Source: Draconibacterium halophilum
GTDB lineage: Bacteria; Bacteroidota; Bacteroidia; Bacteroidales; Prolixibacteraceae
DNA: 64,000 nucleotides
Reading direction: 5' to 3'
Assembly: GCF_010448835.1 (NCBI RefSeq)
Contig: NZ_CP048409.1
Coordinates: 682,001 to 746,000 of the forward strand
Numbering within the stretch: the stretch's first letter is position 1; each line of letters begins with the position of its first letter. The position numbers and the translations under genes are program-made. The notes beneath the pieces were generated by a model. The model ran no database searches. It was not told the DNA's origin and saw only the letters and a program-made list of their open reading frames with translations. Of this stretch, positions 8,633 to 16,701 are shown piece by piece.

Positions 8633-8880
8633 TTTCTCTTTGGCTTTTTAGATTTGTGATCTGTCCTTAAAAGGCTTTTCGTCCCATAAACGATGGACAC
8701 AACAACACCAAATATAACCAAAGCAAGCGTAAATCCTTTAAACTCGTTGTGCATCCATTGGTCGATTTTATAGCCCAGGAAGGTAAAAACTCCTATAATG
8801 GCCATCATTTCGAATCCCAGACTGGAATAGCGAATAAAAGAATTAGTTTTTTGGGTTGTATACGGTTTTTTCTTTTTCAT
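8629..8880 (-). CDS. AtpZ/AtpI-type ATP synthase accessory protein
   Basis: 83 residues from the ATG at 8878-8880 (MKKKKPYTTQKTN). A longer reading frame exists up to 8937 but would add residues that overlap the bactofilin gene without any family match. Two membrane hairpin helices, SLGFEMMAIIGVFTFLGYKI and FTLALVIFGVVVSIVYGTKS, are joined by DQWMHNEFKG, the layout of AtpZ proteins (the G-x-x-L/I-D-x-x hairpin). AtpZ and AtpI assist F0 assembly and possibly divalent-cation supply. It overlaps the bactofilin stop by 38 bp and the next gene by 4 bp. Confidence 0.75.
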   Translation of the reverse strand: MKKKKPYTTQKTNSFIRYSSLGFEMMAIIGVFTFLGYKIDQWMHNEFKGFTLALVIFGVVVSIVYGTKSLLRTDHKSKKPKRK

Positions 8881-9256
8881 CTTTCTTCGCAGGTGCACTG
8901 GCTCCTCCCATTGCGCAGGTTCCGGTAAAAGTTGCACCGGGTTCTACTGCCAGTTTGCCGGCAATAATATCGCCTTCAATTTTTGCCGAGGCTTTCATAT
9001 TTAAAAGCTCATCAACAGTTACTTTGCCTTTTATAAAACCGGCTATTTCAACATTGTTGCATTTTACTGTGCCTTCGATTTTGCCTTTTGGGCCGATTAC
9101 AACTCTTCCTTTTGCTTCCAGGTTGCCAACAAGTTGGCCATCAATACGAATATCACTGTTTGCAGTAATGTCGCCTTTAATGAGTGTACCTTCGCCTAAA
9201 ATATTGATTGCCTGATCGGGGGTTTCGCCAAACGTTCTTGCGTTTTGTTTTGCCAT
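8843..9256 (-). CDS. Bactofilin family cytoskeletal protein
   Basis: 137 residues. The central part (residues ~18-115) is a right-handed beta-helix of short hydrophobic/Gly repeats: NILGEGTLIKGDITANSDI, IDGQLVGNLEAKGRVVIG, GKIEGTVKCNNVEIAGFI, KGKVTVDELLNMKASAKIEG and DIIAGKLAVEPGATFTG. Disordered tails flank it, as usual for bactofilins, which polymerise without nucleotide and act in cell shape or in localising envelope enzymes. It is the first gene of the atp block and overlaps the AtpZ-like gene, so cotranscription is likely. The functional link to ATP synthase is unknown. Confidence 0.9.
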   Translation of the reverse strand: MAKQNARTFGETPDQAINILGEGTLIKGDITANSDIRIDGQLVGNLEAKGRVVIGPKGKIEGTVKCNNVEIAGFIKGKVTVDELLNMKASAKIEGDIIAGKLAVEPGATFTGTCAMGGASAPAKKDEKEKTVYNPKN

Positions 9257-9330
9257 GGTTCTTTCTTCTTAACGGTCCATTTAAATTGGGTGCTTGAAGA
9301 TACAATAAAATGAATCTTCAGCAAAAAAAT

Positions 9331-9521
9331 GATTTAGCCTGATTAATTCATTCTTATGAATTAATTACCCGCAGGGCTGACGAAATAATTGTGTTTCAAT
9401 TATTTGTCAGGGCTTACCTTGACATTGAAAATCCTCAAATCCATTTATTCAGGGCATGTATCCTGCAGATTTTCAATCGTCAACACTTTGTGTGAAAAAT
9501 TGAATCAACTTTTCAGGTTAG
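9331..9521 (+). repeat. Five-hairpin intergenic element, copy 1
   Basis: About 190 bp between fabH and the bactofilin gene. In order: GATTAATTCA/TGAATTAAT hairpin; CCC-GCA-GGG mini-hairpin; CTGACGAAATAATTG/CAATTATTTGTCAG hairpin; TTGACATTGAAAATC (9419-9433) paired with GATTTTCAATCGTCAA (9468-9483) around a 34-nt loop; and GAAAAATTG/CAACTTTTC. The reverse complement occurs at 19792-19979 with the same stems but an unrelated large loop. No open reading frame in it looks real. Confidence 0.7.
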
Positions 9522-9567
9522 AATCACCAAACTTAGAACGGCGATGTTCAGAAGATGTTGTTTGCTT

Positions 9568-10566
9568 TTATTCCGAATCGTAAGCCCATTTTAAATAGGT
9601 GCTTCCCCAGGTAAATCCGGCACCAAAAGCAGCAAGAATAATGTTGTCGCCTTTTTTCAATTTCTTTTCGTAATCCCACAAACAAAGTGGAATTGTGGCA
9701 GCTGTGGTGTTTCCGTACTTTTGGATGTTAATCATCACCTGATCTTTGCTTATTCCCATTCGCCGGGCTGTAGCTTCAATAATGCGCATATTAGCTTGAT
9801 GTGGAACCAGCCAGGCAACATCTTCAGAGCTAATGTTGTGCTTTTGCATAATCTCAACAGCAACATCGGCCATGCTTGAAACGGCAGCTTTAAAAACGGC
9901 CTGTCCTTCCTGGTACAAATAGTGTTCTTTGTTTTTCACGGTTTCTTCGGAAGCCGGTTTTAACGATCCGCCTGCTTTTATGTGCAGGTGATGACGGCCC
10001 AAACCATCAACTCGATTGATGTAGTCGATAACACCAACATCTTCGGTGGTTGGTTCAATTAATACAGCAGATGCTCCATCGCCAAAAAGCGGGCAGGTGG
10101 TACGGTCTTTATAATTTATTATTGCCGACATTTTTTCGGCTGCAACGATTACAACTTTTTTATAACGCCCCGATTCGATGAATTGTGTTGCGGTAGACAA
10201 AGAGAAGATAAACCCTGAGCAGGCAGCATTTAAATCAAAACTCCAGGCGTTATGAATATTTGTTTTGTGTGCAATTATATTGGCTGTGGCCGGCAGGTTC
10301 ATGTCGGGCGTAATGGTCGCACAAATCAACATGTCAATTTCATCGGGCGATGTGCCGGTTTTTTCCAGCAAATTTTCTACTGCGCGCGCTCCCATGTCAC
10401 TGGTTGCTTTTCCCTCTTCCTTTAAAATCCTTCGCTCCTTGATCCCGATTCGTTGCATGATCCATTCGTCCGACGTGTCAACCATTTTGCTGATTTCGTC
10501 GTTTGTTAACCGGTATTCCGGGAGGTAGGCTCCAACTCCTGTAATTGCTGCCCTGATGTTAGCCAT
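9568..10566 (-). CDS. fabH: 3-oxoacyl-[acyl-carrier-protein] synthase III (KAS III)
   Basis: 332 residues, standard length. It condenses acyl-CoA with malonyl-ACP to start fatty-acid synthesis in the cytoplasm. The catalytic triad is visible: Cys in NAACSGFIFSL, His in WLVPHQANMRI and Asn in YGNTTAATIPL. The N-terminal block TGVGAYLPEYRLTNDEI and DTSDEWIMQRIGIKERR (acyl-CoA binding) is typical, and GFTWGSTYLKW forms the C-terminus. It lies downstream of rpmF on the same strand, but a terminator (10771-10809) sits between them and plsX, the usual neighbour, is absent. Confidence 0.96.
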   Translation of the reverse strand: MANIRAAITGVGAYLPEYRLTNDEISKMVDTSDEWIMQRIGIKERRILKEEGKATSDMGARAVENLLEKTGTSPDEIDMLICATITPDMNLPATANIIAHKTNIHNAWSFDLNAACSGFIFSLSTATQFIESGRYKKVVIVAAEKMSAIINYKDRTTCPLFGDGASAVLIEPTTEDVGVIDYINRVDGLGRHHLHIKAGGSLKPASEETVKNKEHYLYQEGQAVFKAAVSSMADVAVEIMQKHNISSEDVAWLVPHQANMRIIEATARRMGISKDQVMINIQKYGNTTAATIPLCLWDYEKKLKKGDNIILAAFGAGFTWGSTYLKWAYDSE

Positions 10567-10770
10567 TATTCAAATACAAATTTTTGTTTACTGAAAATAT
10601 ATGTTCTGGTCTTTTTTAAAACCGGGGTTAAATGTAGAGCGATTTGTAAGACACAGCAAAGAAATACCAACAGATGTGGCATGCGAAGGTGAAAAAATGT
10701 TCTAGGAGGCAGAACAATTTATAACATTGTTCGAAAAATCAGAAAATAATAAATGGGAATATGCATGTAC

Positions 10771-10809
10771 AAAAAATCCATCTTCGGAAGATACCAAAGA
10801 TGGATTTTT
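10771..10809 (-). terminator. Terminator downstream of rpmF
   Basis: Perfect 13-bp arms AAAAATCCATCTT (10772-10784) and AAGATGGATTTTT (10797-10809) with a 12-base loop; on the minus strand the stem is followed by a T tract. It separates the DUF177-rpmF transcript from fabH. Confidence 0.8.
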
Positions 10810-10845
10810 GTTAGTTAATACCGGAAGTTCCGGATGTTAATTTAA

Positions 10846-11031
10846 CTACAATGCAATTTCTTTTTCAATTACTTGTTTTCCTCTGTAGTAACCACATTCA
10901 GGACAAACTGTGTGGTATTTTACAGTAGTTCCACAATTTGAACAAGTAGCCAGAGTAGGGGCAGTAGCTTTGTAATGCGTACGTCTTTTATCCCTTCTCG
11001 ATTTCGAAATTTTATGCTTTGGATGTGCCAT
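10846..11031 (-). CDS. rpmF: 50S ribosomal protein L32
   Basis: 61 residues. The start AHPKHKISKSRRDKRRTHYKA is the L32 signature (the P-K-x-K-x-S-x-S-R-R-x-x-R-R pattern). A zinc ribbon follows, CSNCGTTVKYHTVCPECGYY, with four cysteines in C-x2-C...C-x2-C spacing, so this is the zinc-binding form. The partner upstream is the DUF177/YceD gene, the usual L32 operon in many phyla. Confidence 0.97.
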   Translation of the reverse strand: MAHPKHKISKSRRDKRRTHYKATAPTLATCSNCGTTVKYHTVCPECGYYRGKQVIEKEIAL

Positions 11032-11043
11032 TGTTATGTATTT

Positions 11044-11586
11044 TTAATTATTATTTTTTAAATTTTTTAGTGCAGCCCAACGCGGGTCAATTTCTTCTTC
11101 TTCATTTTCGTCCGCTTCATGCTGCGTTATGTTGTTTAATCTATCAATCATTTCCTGGTTACAGCTGTTTTCTCCGTTTTCATCTGGATGAACATGCCGC
11201 AAAGGAATACTCAATGTAACGTATTCGTACATGATTTGAGCTAGGCTGATGGCGTGTTCCTCGGGTAATATCCAAATTACATTTTCGCCTTCGTCAAACT
11301 CATCTTCTTCGCCAAATTTTACAAACAATTCGGTTTCTAAAGACACGTCTTGCGGATAATTGTCAAGGCAGCGGTCGCAAACAAGCTCTAACCATCCTTC
11401 GAGTGCAAAGCTTAATTTCAGAAATGCACTTCGTTTTTCAAGTTCAACTTTTACGTTAACCTTGCCTTTGTCAACCAGACTCTCATCAAAATGCTCAAAG
11501 AACTTATCGTTTACCTCAAATTGGTAATCGTGCAGGCCTTCGTTAAGACCTTTAAACTCAATATTGTATTTGCTTTTCAAGCTCAC
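11044..11586 (-). CDS. DUF177/YceD family protein
   Basis: About 180 residues. The core has C-D-R-C-L-D-N-Y (LVCDRCLDNYPQDV), the conserved YceD cysteine pair, and an acidic C-terminus ending EEEIDPRWAALKNLKNNN, where DPRWAAL is the family signature before L32. The protein is linked to 23S rRNA/L32 metabolism. The frame can be extended to a TTG at 11605-11607, but that codon lies inside a good -7 promoter box (TACTTTTG), so I place the start at the GTG at 11584-11586; TTG at 11578-11580 is an alternative. The gene ends 12 bp before rpmF. Confidence 0.85.
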   Translation of the reverse strand: MSLKSKYNIEFKGLNEGLHDYQFEVNDKFFEHFDESLVDKGKVNVKVELEKRSAFLKLSFALEGWLELVCDRCLDNYPQDVSLETELFVKFGEEDEFDEGENVIWILPEEHAISLAQIMYEYVTLSIPLRHVHPDENGENSCNQEMIDRLNNITQHEADENEEEEIDPRWAALKNLKNNN

Positions 11587-11604
11587 GATTCCAAAAAGTG
11601 GATG

Positions 11605-11612
11605 CAAAAGTA
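11605..11612 (-). promoter_or_regulatory. -7 box of the DUF177-rpmF promoter
   Basis: TACTTTTG on the minus strand matches TAnnTTTG and lies ~20 bp before the preferred GTG start. No clear TTG -33 element is visible. The box overlaps the more distal TTG start, arguing against that start. Confidence 0.35.
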
Positions 11613-11865
11613 TAAATTATTTATTAACAGTTAAAGAAATTGTAGAAATATTTCAAATTTCTTTCCATATCAAAACAGTTAAATCTTAGTCATTTGCACG
11701 AATGTGTGGTATCAAATTTTTGTTTGTCGCCGACAGATCAAACACGAGTGCGGCATAATGGTATTATTCTGAATAGTGGATTCATCGAAGGAGCTCAATT
11801 ACCGCTGATACAAACTCATTTTATTCCAGGTTTGATAAACTGATTGAATGACAATGGTAGATGCT

Positions 11866-13047
11866 CTATTTGTTCAGAATAATTCTAAATGTAGTTCCTT
11901 TTCCCGACTCCGACCATTTGATGAAAATTTTACCGCTATGGTAAATCTCAACTATTCGTTTGGCCAAAGACAGACCTAATCCCCAACCACGCTTTTTGGT
12001 TGAGAAGCCGGGGTGGAAAATTGATTTCTGATGATTTTTGGAGATCCCACAACCGGTATCGGTAAGGTCAATAGTTACCTGTTTATCTTTTTCTTTTACA
12101 TTAATTGTAATGGTGCCGTTATTTCCCATGGCATCAATGGCATTTTTGCATAAATTCTCAATTACCCACGAAAACAAGGCGCCATTTAATGGGGTTTCAA
12201 TGTATGCGTTAGTGTCGTAGTTTTGTTCAAATTTTACTTTGGCAGATGAGCGTCGTTTCAGGTACGACACGGCCGAGTTTAAAACCTCAATGAGGTTAAC
12301 GCGGAGCAATTCCGGCTTCGATCCGATTTTTGAAAAGCGTTCCGTAATCCGTTCCAGGCGGGAAGTGTCTTGTTCCAATTCTTTTATCAGGCTTGGGTCA
12401 ACATCTTTTAATTTTAGCAACTCTATCCATGCCATCAGCGAAGATATGGGCGTACCTAGTTGGTGTGCTGTTTCTTTCGACATGCCTACCCACACCTGGT
12501 TTTGCTCGGCTCGGTTGGTGGCCAGAAAAGCAAAATAAGCAACTAAAATAAAGATGATTATAACAACCAGCTGAATGATAGGATACAATTGTAGGTTTCG
12601 CAGGATAGATGATTCCCGGTAGTACAACATCAACTCATAACCATCACCCAAATCGATGGGTATTGGGGCTGCATAATCCTGCATTTTTTTTAGTTCGCGG
12701 TTGAGTACTTCTTCTTTTCTGTCTTCGCGATAAGTAATGTTTCGGTCGGTATTAAATGTTCCGTCAGGATTTAATATCAAGATGGGGATGGTTGTGTTTT
12801 TCTCACTAACCATATTCAGGAACTGGAGGTAGCGTGTTTGAAGCTGGCTCAGTTGCGGAGAGGTGATATTTATTCCGGCTTCGTTAATCCCTTTAATCGC
12901 TTCGGCCCAAATCTCAACTTTGTTACGTTCTTCGGTGGCCATTTTTTTGGTCAGCCAGTTGGTGTAAAGTAAAGAAGCTACCCCGATAAGTACAGCAATA
13001 ATGAGAAGTAAAATTTTTCCGCGTCGTCTTTTAAGATAAATGTCCAA
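11866..13047 (-). CDS. Membrane sensor histidine kinase
   Basis: 393 residues. Helix 1 (ILLLIIAVLIGVASLLYTNW) and helix 2 (LYPIIQLVVIIIFILVAYFAF, ~153-173) enclose a ~115-residue external sensor region. An H-box follows in KETAHQLGTPISSLMAWIELL (His in MSKETAHQLGTP), then the N-box ENLCKNAIDAM, G1 DTGCGIS and G2 GWGLGLSLAKRIVE. All ATP-binding motifs are present, so it should be active. No response regulator is adjacent; the nearest receiver is the membrane-tethered protein at 16097. What it senses is unknown. Confidence 0.9.
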   Translation of the reverse strand: MDIYLKRRRGKILLLIIAVLIGVASLLYTNWLTKKMATEERNKVEIWAEAIKGINEAGINITSPQLSQLQTRYLQFLNMVSEKNTTIPILILNPDGTFNTDRNITYREDRKEEVLNRELKKMQDYAAPIPIDLGDGYELMLYYRESSILRNLQLYPIIQLVVIIIFILVAYFAFLATNRAEQNQVWVGMSKETAHQLGTPISSLMAWIELLKLKDVDPSLIKELEQDTSRLERITERFSKIGSKPELLRVNLIEVLNSAVSYLKRRSSAKVKFEQNYDTNAYIETPLNGALFSWVIENLCKNAIDAMGNNGTITINVKEKDKQVTIDLTDTGCGISKNHQKSIFHPGFSTKKRGWGLGLSLAKRIVEIYHSGKIFIKWSESGKGTTFRIILNK

Positions 13048-13099
13048 TGCAAATGGTTTTTAAGTACACTCTTCAGAACGACTTAAAGATAAAAATATT

Positions 13100-13160
13100 A
13101 TACCGATAAGTGGAATGGTAGAATGTGAGAATAGTTGAATATTGGAATTGGAATGAGCGA
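13100..13160. repeat. GGAATAT-type degenerate repeat
   Basis: A short stretch made of repeated GGAATGGTAGAATG, GAATAGTTGAATATTGG and AATTGGAATG units, between dxs and the sensor kinase gene. The same vocabulary recurs at 3766-3830 and 18200-18500, so this is a decayed member of a dispersed family. Confidence 0.45.
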
Positions 13161-13171
13161 GTGCTGTTATG

Positions 13172-15091
13172 TTATACGATTTTTGTTTTGCCAACTAATT
13201 CCTTCACCGTACGAACAATGCCTTTTGCATCAATGCCACATTCGTTATAAAGCTCTTCGGGTGTTCCGTGTTCGACAAATTTATCGGGTATTCCCAGAAT
13301 TTTTATTTTATTGGTGAATCCGTTTTCAGCCATAAACTCCAATATCGCACTTCCAAATCCACCCTGGATGGCACCATCCTCAATGGTGATTATCTGGTCG
13401 AAATTGTGCATAATTTCGGTAAGCATCTCGGTGTCGAGAGGTTTAACAAAACGCATATCGTAATGGGCAGCCGAAATTTCTATTTTAGCCAGACTTTTTA
13501 CAGCTTGTTGAGCAAAGATTCCGGTTTTTCCAATCGACAACAAAGCAATATCGTTGCCATCGCTTAATTTGCGGCCTTTGCCAATTTCAATTTTTTTAAA
13601 TTCCTTTTGCCAGTCTGCAATTATTCCGCAACCACGCGGATAACGAATCGAAAATGGTTGTTTATTTTTCTCCAGCTGCGCGGTGTACATCAGGTTACGC
13701 AACTCAATTTCGTCCATTGGTGCCGATACAATCATATTCGGAACCGAACGCATATAAGCAATATCAAAAACACCGTGATGCGTTGGTCCGTCTTCTCCTA
13801 CCAAACCTCCGCGGTCGAGGCAGAAAATAACAGGCAAGTTTTGGATGGCTACATCGTGTATGACCTGGTCGTAAGCGCGTTGCATAAAAGTGGAGTAGAT
13901 ATTACAGAACGGAACCATTCCCTGAGCTGCAAGCCCGGCCGAAAATGTAACAGCATGTTGCTCTGCAATTCCTACATCAAAAGCACGATCAGGCATTTTT
14001 GCTATCATTTTGTTCATGGAGCAACCTGTGGGCATTGCCGGAGTTATTCCAACTATTTTTTTGTTTTTTTCAGCCAACTCCAATAAAGTGTCGCCAAAAA
14101 CATTCTGGAATTTTGGTGCTTGATCAGCTGCGCAATCACATTTGTAAATTTCGCCGGTTTCTTTATCGAAAATACCCGGAGCATGCCATTTGGTTTGGAA
14201 AAGTTCGGCCTGTTTAAAACCTTTTCCTTTTTGGGTAATAACGTGTAAAAGTTTTGGCCCGGGAATATCTTTCAGATCCTTCAGTGCGTTGGTTAAATAG
14301 TCAACATCGTGCCCATCGATTGGTCCAAAATACCTGAAGTTGAAAGCTTCAAAAAGATTATTCTCTTTCAGGATCATGTTTTTTAATGCATGTTGGTTTT
14401 TCTGAATAAATCGGCGTGCTTTTTTTCCAAATCCATCCAGTTTTCCAAGTCCTTCCCAAACGTCGTGTTTCATTCGGTTGTAGGTATCCGATTTTGCAAT
14501 GTTTAGCAGGTATTTATTCAAGCCACCAACACTTGGGTCGATGGCCATATTATTGTCGTTCAGAATTACCAGTATATCGGCGTTTTCGCCTCCTGCGTTG
14601 TTTAATGCTTCAAAAGCCATTCCGCCTGACATTGCTCCGTCGCCAATAACAGCAACCACTTTTCGTTCTTCTTCACCTTTAATTCTAGAAGCAATGGCCA
14701 TTCCTAAAGCTGCCGAAATAGAGGTTGACGAGTGGCCAACACCAAATGCATCGTATTCGCTTTCTGTGCGTTTTGGGAATCCGCTAAGTCCTTTAAATTT
14801 TCGGTTGGTGTCGAATTTGTTTCGCCTGCCGGTAAGTATTTTGTGTCCGTAGGCCTGATGTCCAACATCCCAAATCAGCTGATCGTAAGGGGTATTGTAT
14901 ACGTAATGCAGGGCTACTGTTAGCTCCACAACGCCCAGGCTGGCTCCAAAGTGCCCGGGATTTGTTGAAACCACGTCAATAATATAATTGCGCAACTCCC
15001 GACACACATCTTCGAGTTGGTCAACCGGTATTTTTTTTAGATCGTCGGGATTGTTTATTAATTCGAGCAGTTTCCCCTTCACATCATCCAT
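13172..15091 (-). CDS. dxs: 1-deoxy-D-xylulose-5-phosphate synthase
   Basis: 639 residues, normal size. The thiamine-diphosphate enzyme joins pyruvate and glyceraldehyde-3-phosphate, the first step of the non-mevalonate isoprenoid pathway. The ThDP motif GDGAMSGGMAFEALNNAG is followed by LNDNNMAIDPSVGG. The catalytic His of the GHQAYGHKILTGR region and the transketolase pyrimidine domain with IAEQHAVTFSAGLA are present, as is DRGGLVGEDGPTHHG. It lies between coaX and the sensor kinase on the minus strand with gaps of ~100 bp; no strong promoter box is seen. Confidence 0.97.
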   Translation of the reverse strand: MDDVKGKLLELINNPDDLKKIPVDQLEDVCRELRNYIIDVVSTNPGHFGASLGVVELTVALHYVYNTPYDQLIWDVGHQAYGHKILTGRRNKFDTNRKFKGLSGFPKRTESEYDAFGVGHSSTSISAALGMAIASRIKGEEERKVVAVIGDGAMSGGMAFEALNNAGGENADILVILNDNNMAIDPSVGGLNKYLLNIAKSDTYNRMKHDVWEGLGKLDGFGKKARRFIQKNQHALKNMILKENNLFEAFNFRYFGPIDGHDVDYLTNALKDLKDIPGPKLLHVITQKGKGFKQAELFQTKWHAPGIFDKETGEIYKCDCAADQAPKFQNVFGDTLLELAEKNKKIVGITPAMPTGCSMNKMIAKMPDRAFDVGIAEQHAVTFSAGLAAQGMVPFCNIYSTFMQRAYDQVIHDVAIQNLPVIFCLDRGGLVGEDGPTHHGVFDIAYMRSVPNMIVSAPMDEIELRNLMYTAQLEKNKQPFSIRYPRGCGIIADWQKEFKKIEIGKGRKLSDGNDIALLSIGKTGIFAQQAVKSLAKIEISAAHYDMRFVKPLDTEMLTEIMHNFDQIITIEDGAIQGGFGSAILEFMAENGFTNKIKILGIPDKFVEHGTPEELYNECGIDAKGIVRTVKELVGKTKIV

Positions 15092-15190
15092 TTTTCCAAA
15101 AGTTGTTGAAACAATAACAACTGTTCTGCCACAGTTTGTTCACTGCAAAAGAAATAAAATTACTTGTAATAAAGCATGAGATACTCGATG

Positions 15191-15955
15191 TTATATAAAT
15201 GTATTGATCTGAACGAGGCCTTCAAGGGTTAGCATCGGCTCGCAGGCCTTAATGTTTTTGGTTAAGGGAGCAATTACAGAACTAAGCCCTCCGGTGGCTA
15301 CAACAGTAAGTGAGACATGAAGCTCTTTTTCAGTTCTTTCGATCATCGAATCAACTAATCCGGTGTAGCCGAAAATTATTCCCGATTGAATGGCATGAAT
15401 GGTGTTTTCACCCAGTACTGATGGCGGAGGAACAATGTGTATTTGTGGTAATTGCGCTGTTTTTCCGGCAAGCGCCCCAACGGCTGTGTGCAAACCGGGA
15501 GCAATAGCCACGCCCGATATTTCCGAGTTTTGCCCGATGGTGGTGAAAGTTAATGCGGTGCCAAAATCGATAACCATGGTATTGTTCCCATATTTTTGAA
15601 ATGCGGCTGTGGCATTGGCAACAAGGTCGCTTCCAATTTCGTAAGGATTGAGAACTTTTATAGGCAAGCGATTGTAAATGTCGGGATCCAGGAGGTTAAT
15701 AACGGCATTGTCAAAAAGTCCGGTTAACATTTCGCGGAAAGGATGAACAAGAGAAGGCACAACACTGCTTAAAATTATCCGGGAGATATCAGTGCGGCAG
15801 ATTTTTCCTGCAGTTAGTAACGAGCGGAAAATAACTTCGTACTCGTCGGCGGTTTTCAGCTGGTCGGTTTGAATGCGCCAGTGGTTAACCCATTGCTCAT
15901 CATTATGGATTCCAAAAACAATGTTTGTGTTCCCGATGTCGATTGCCAGTAACAT
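15191..15955 (-). CDS. coaX: Type III pantothenate kinase
   Basis: 254 residues. It phosphorylates pantothenate with ATP, the first step of CoA synthesis. The ASKHA-fold phosphate-1 motif is LLAIDIGNTNIVFGI at the N-terminus. The family motif PYEIGSDLVANATAAF and the DFGTALTFTTI block (phosphate 2) follow, then SGVAIAPGL and VATGGLSSVIAPL near the end. Standard length and start. A -7 box (TACTTTTG) lies 20 bp upstream on the minus strand. Confidence 0.95.
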   Translation of the reverse strand: MLLAIDIGNTNIVFGIHNDEQWVNHWRIQTDQLKTADEYEVIFRSLLTAGKICRTDISRIILSSVVPSLVHPFREMLTGLFDNAVINLLDPDIYNRLPIKVLNPYEIGSDLVANATAAFQKYGNNTMVIDFGTALTFTTIGQNSEISGVAIAPGLHTAVGALAGKTAQLPQIHIVPPPSVLGENTIHAIQSGIIFGYTGLVDSMIERTEKELHVSLTVVATGGLSSVIAPLTKNIKACEPMLTLEGLVQINTFI

Positions 15956-15974
15956 AATTCGTATATTAAGTGTT

Positions 15975-15982
15975 CAAAAGTA
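15975..15982 (-). promoter_or_regulatory. -7 box upstream of coaX
   Basis: TACTTTTG on the minus strand fits TAnnTTTG; it lies 20 bp from the coaX ATG and would give a very short leader. The -33 region has no clear TTG. Confidence 0.3.
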
Positions 15983-16096
15983 CCTTTTTCTGGTATCAGT
16001 TGCGAATGATTGCGGGTTTTTGAGCCATTATGCCCTGTTGTTTTCTAAAAAATTAATATTAATTTTAGAGCTATCACTAACAAGAGTTCTGAAACC

Positions 16097-16591
16097 ATGC
16101 AAGGGAGAAAAAATCCATTAATATTTCTGATCGAAGACAGCACCGTTTACAAAGATCTAATTGTCGGTTACTTGCAATCGAAAAAGTTTTCGAATCTGAA
16201 AATATTTAAGAACGGAGAAGAATGTCTCAGGCACATTCATTTAAACCCTGATGTTATAATTTTAGATTATTCATCGGAAGGAATTAACGGTTTGGAGCTT
16301 ATGCTTCAGGTGGAGCGCGAAAATAGCCAAATCGATTTTATTTTTTTGAGTGCGCAAAACAACGTGGATATTGCCGTTAGAATTATGAAACTGGGTGCCG
16401 CCGATTACCTTGTAAAAAATGATCAGGCTCCCAAAAAACTGGTTGAATCACTTGAGCGTTTAAAAGAGTCCACCACGCGCGAAAAGAAAAGCTATGGTTT
16501 TAAAGTGGGAGTAATCGGATTTTTTATTTTGTTGTTCCTAATCATTATGGTCATCACTTTTTTATCGGTCTTTTTCGATATGGGATTGTAG
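16097..16591 (+). CDS. Receiver-domain protein with a C-terminal membrane anchor
   Basis: 164 residues. Residues ~7-120 form a response-regulator receiver: acidic pair in FLIEDSTVYKD, phosphoacceptor Asp in PDVIILDYSSEGINGLEL, Ser in IFLSAQNN and Lys in ADYLVKND. Instead of an output domain there is a basic linker (KESTTREKKSYGFK) and one membrane helix (VGVIGFFILLFLIIMVITFL, ~137-156). A phosphorylatable receiver held at the inner membrane suggests a phosphate sink, a partner-binding switch or a membrane-local adaptor. It is divergent from coaX, with no kinase next to it. Confidence 0.8.
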   Translation: MQGRKNPLIFLIEDSTVYKDLIVGYLQSKKFSNLKIFKNGEECLRHIHLNPDVIILDYSSEGINGLELMLQVERENSQIDFIFLSAQNNVDIAVRIMKLGAADYLVKNDQAPKKLVESLERLKESTTREKKSYGFKVGVIGFFILLFLIIMVITFLSVFFDMGL

Positions 16592-16701
16592 CCAGGTATT
16601 TTCAACACTTTTTTATATGCGAAATGTCAGCCTGTTAGATTTAATATGCTGAACATATTTCGAAAAATACTACCTTTCGAACTTCATCAAATTAAGAAGA
16701 A

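Noticed and set aside
9389..9583. A 64-codon plus-strand frame next to fabH
   Set aside because: It lies mostly inside the five-hairpin element, has no family features and overlaps the fabH end.
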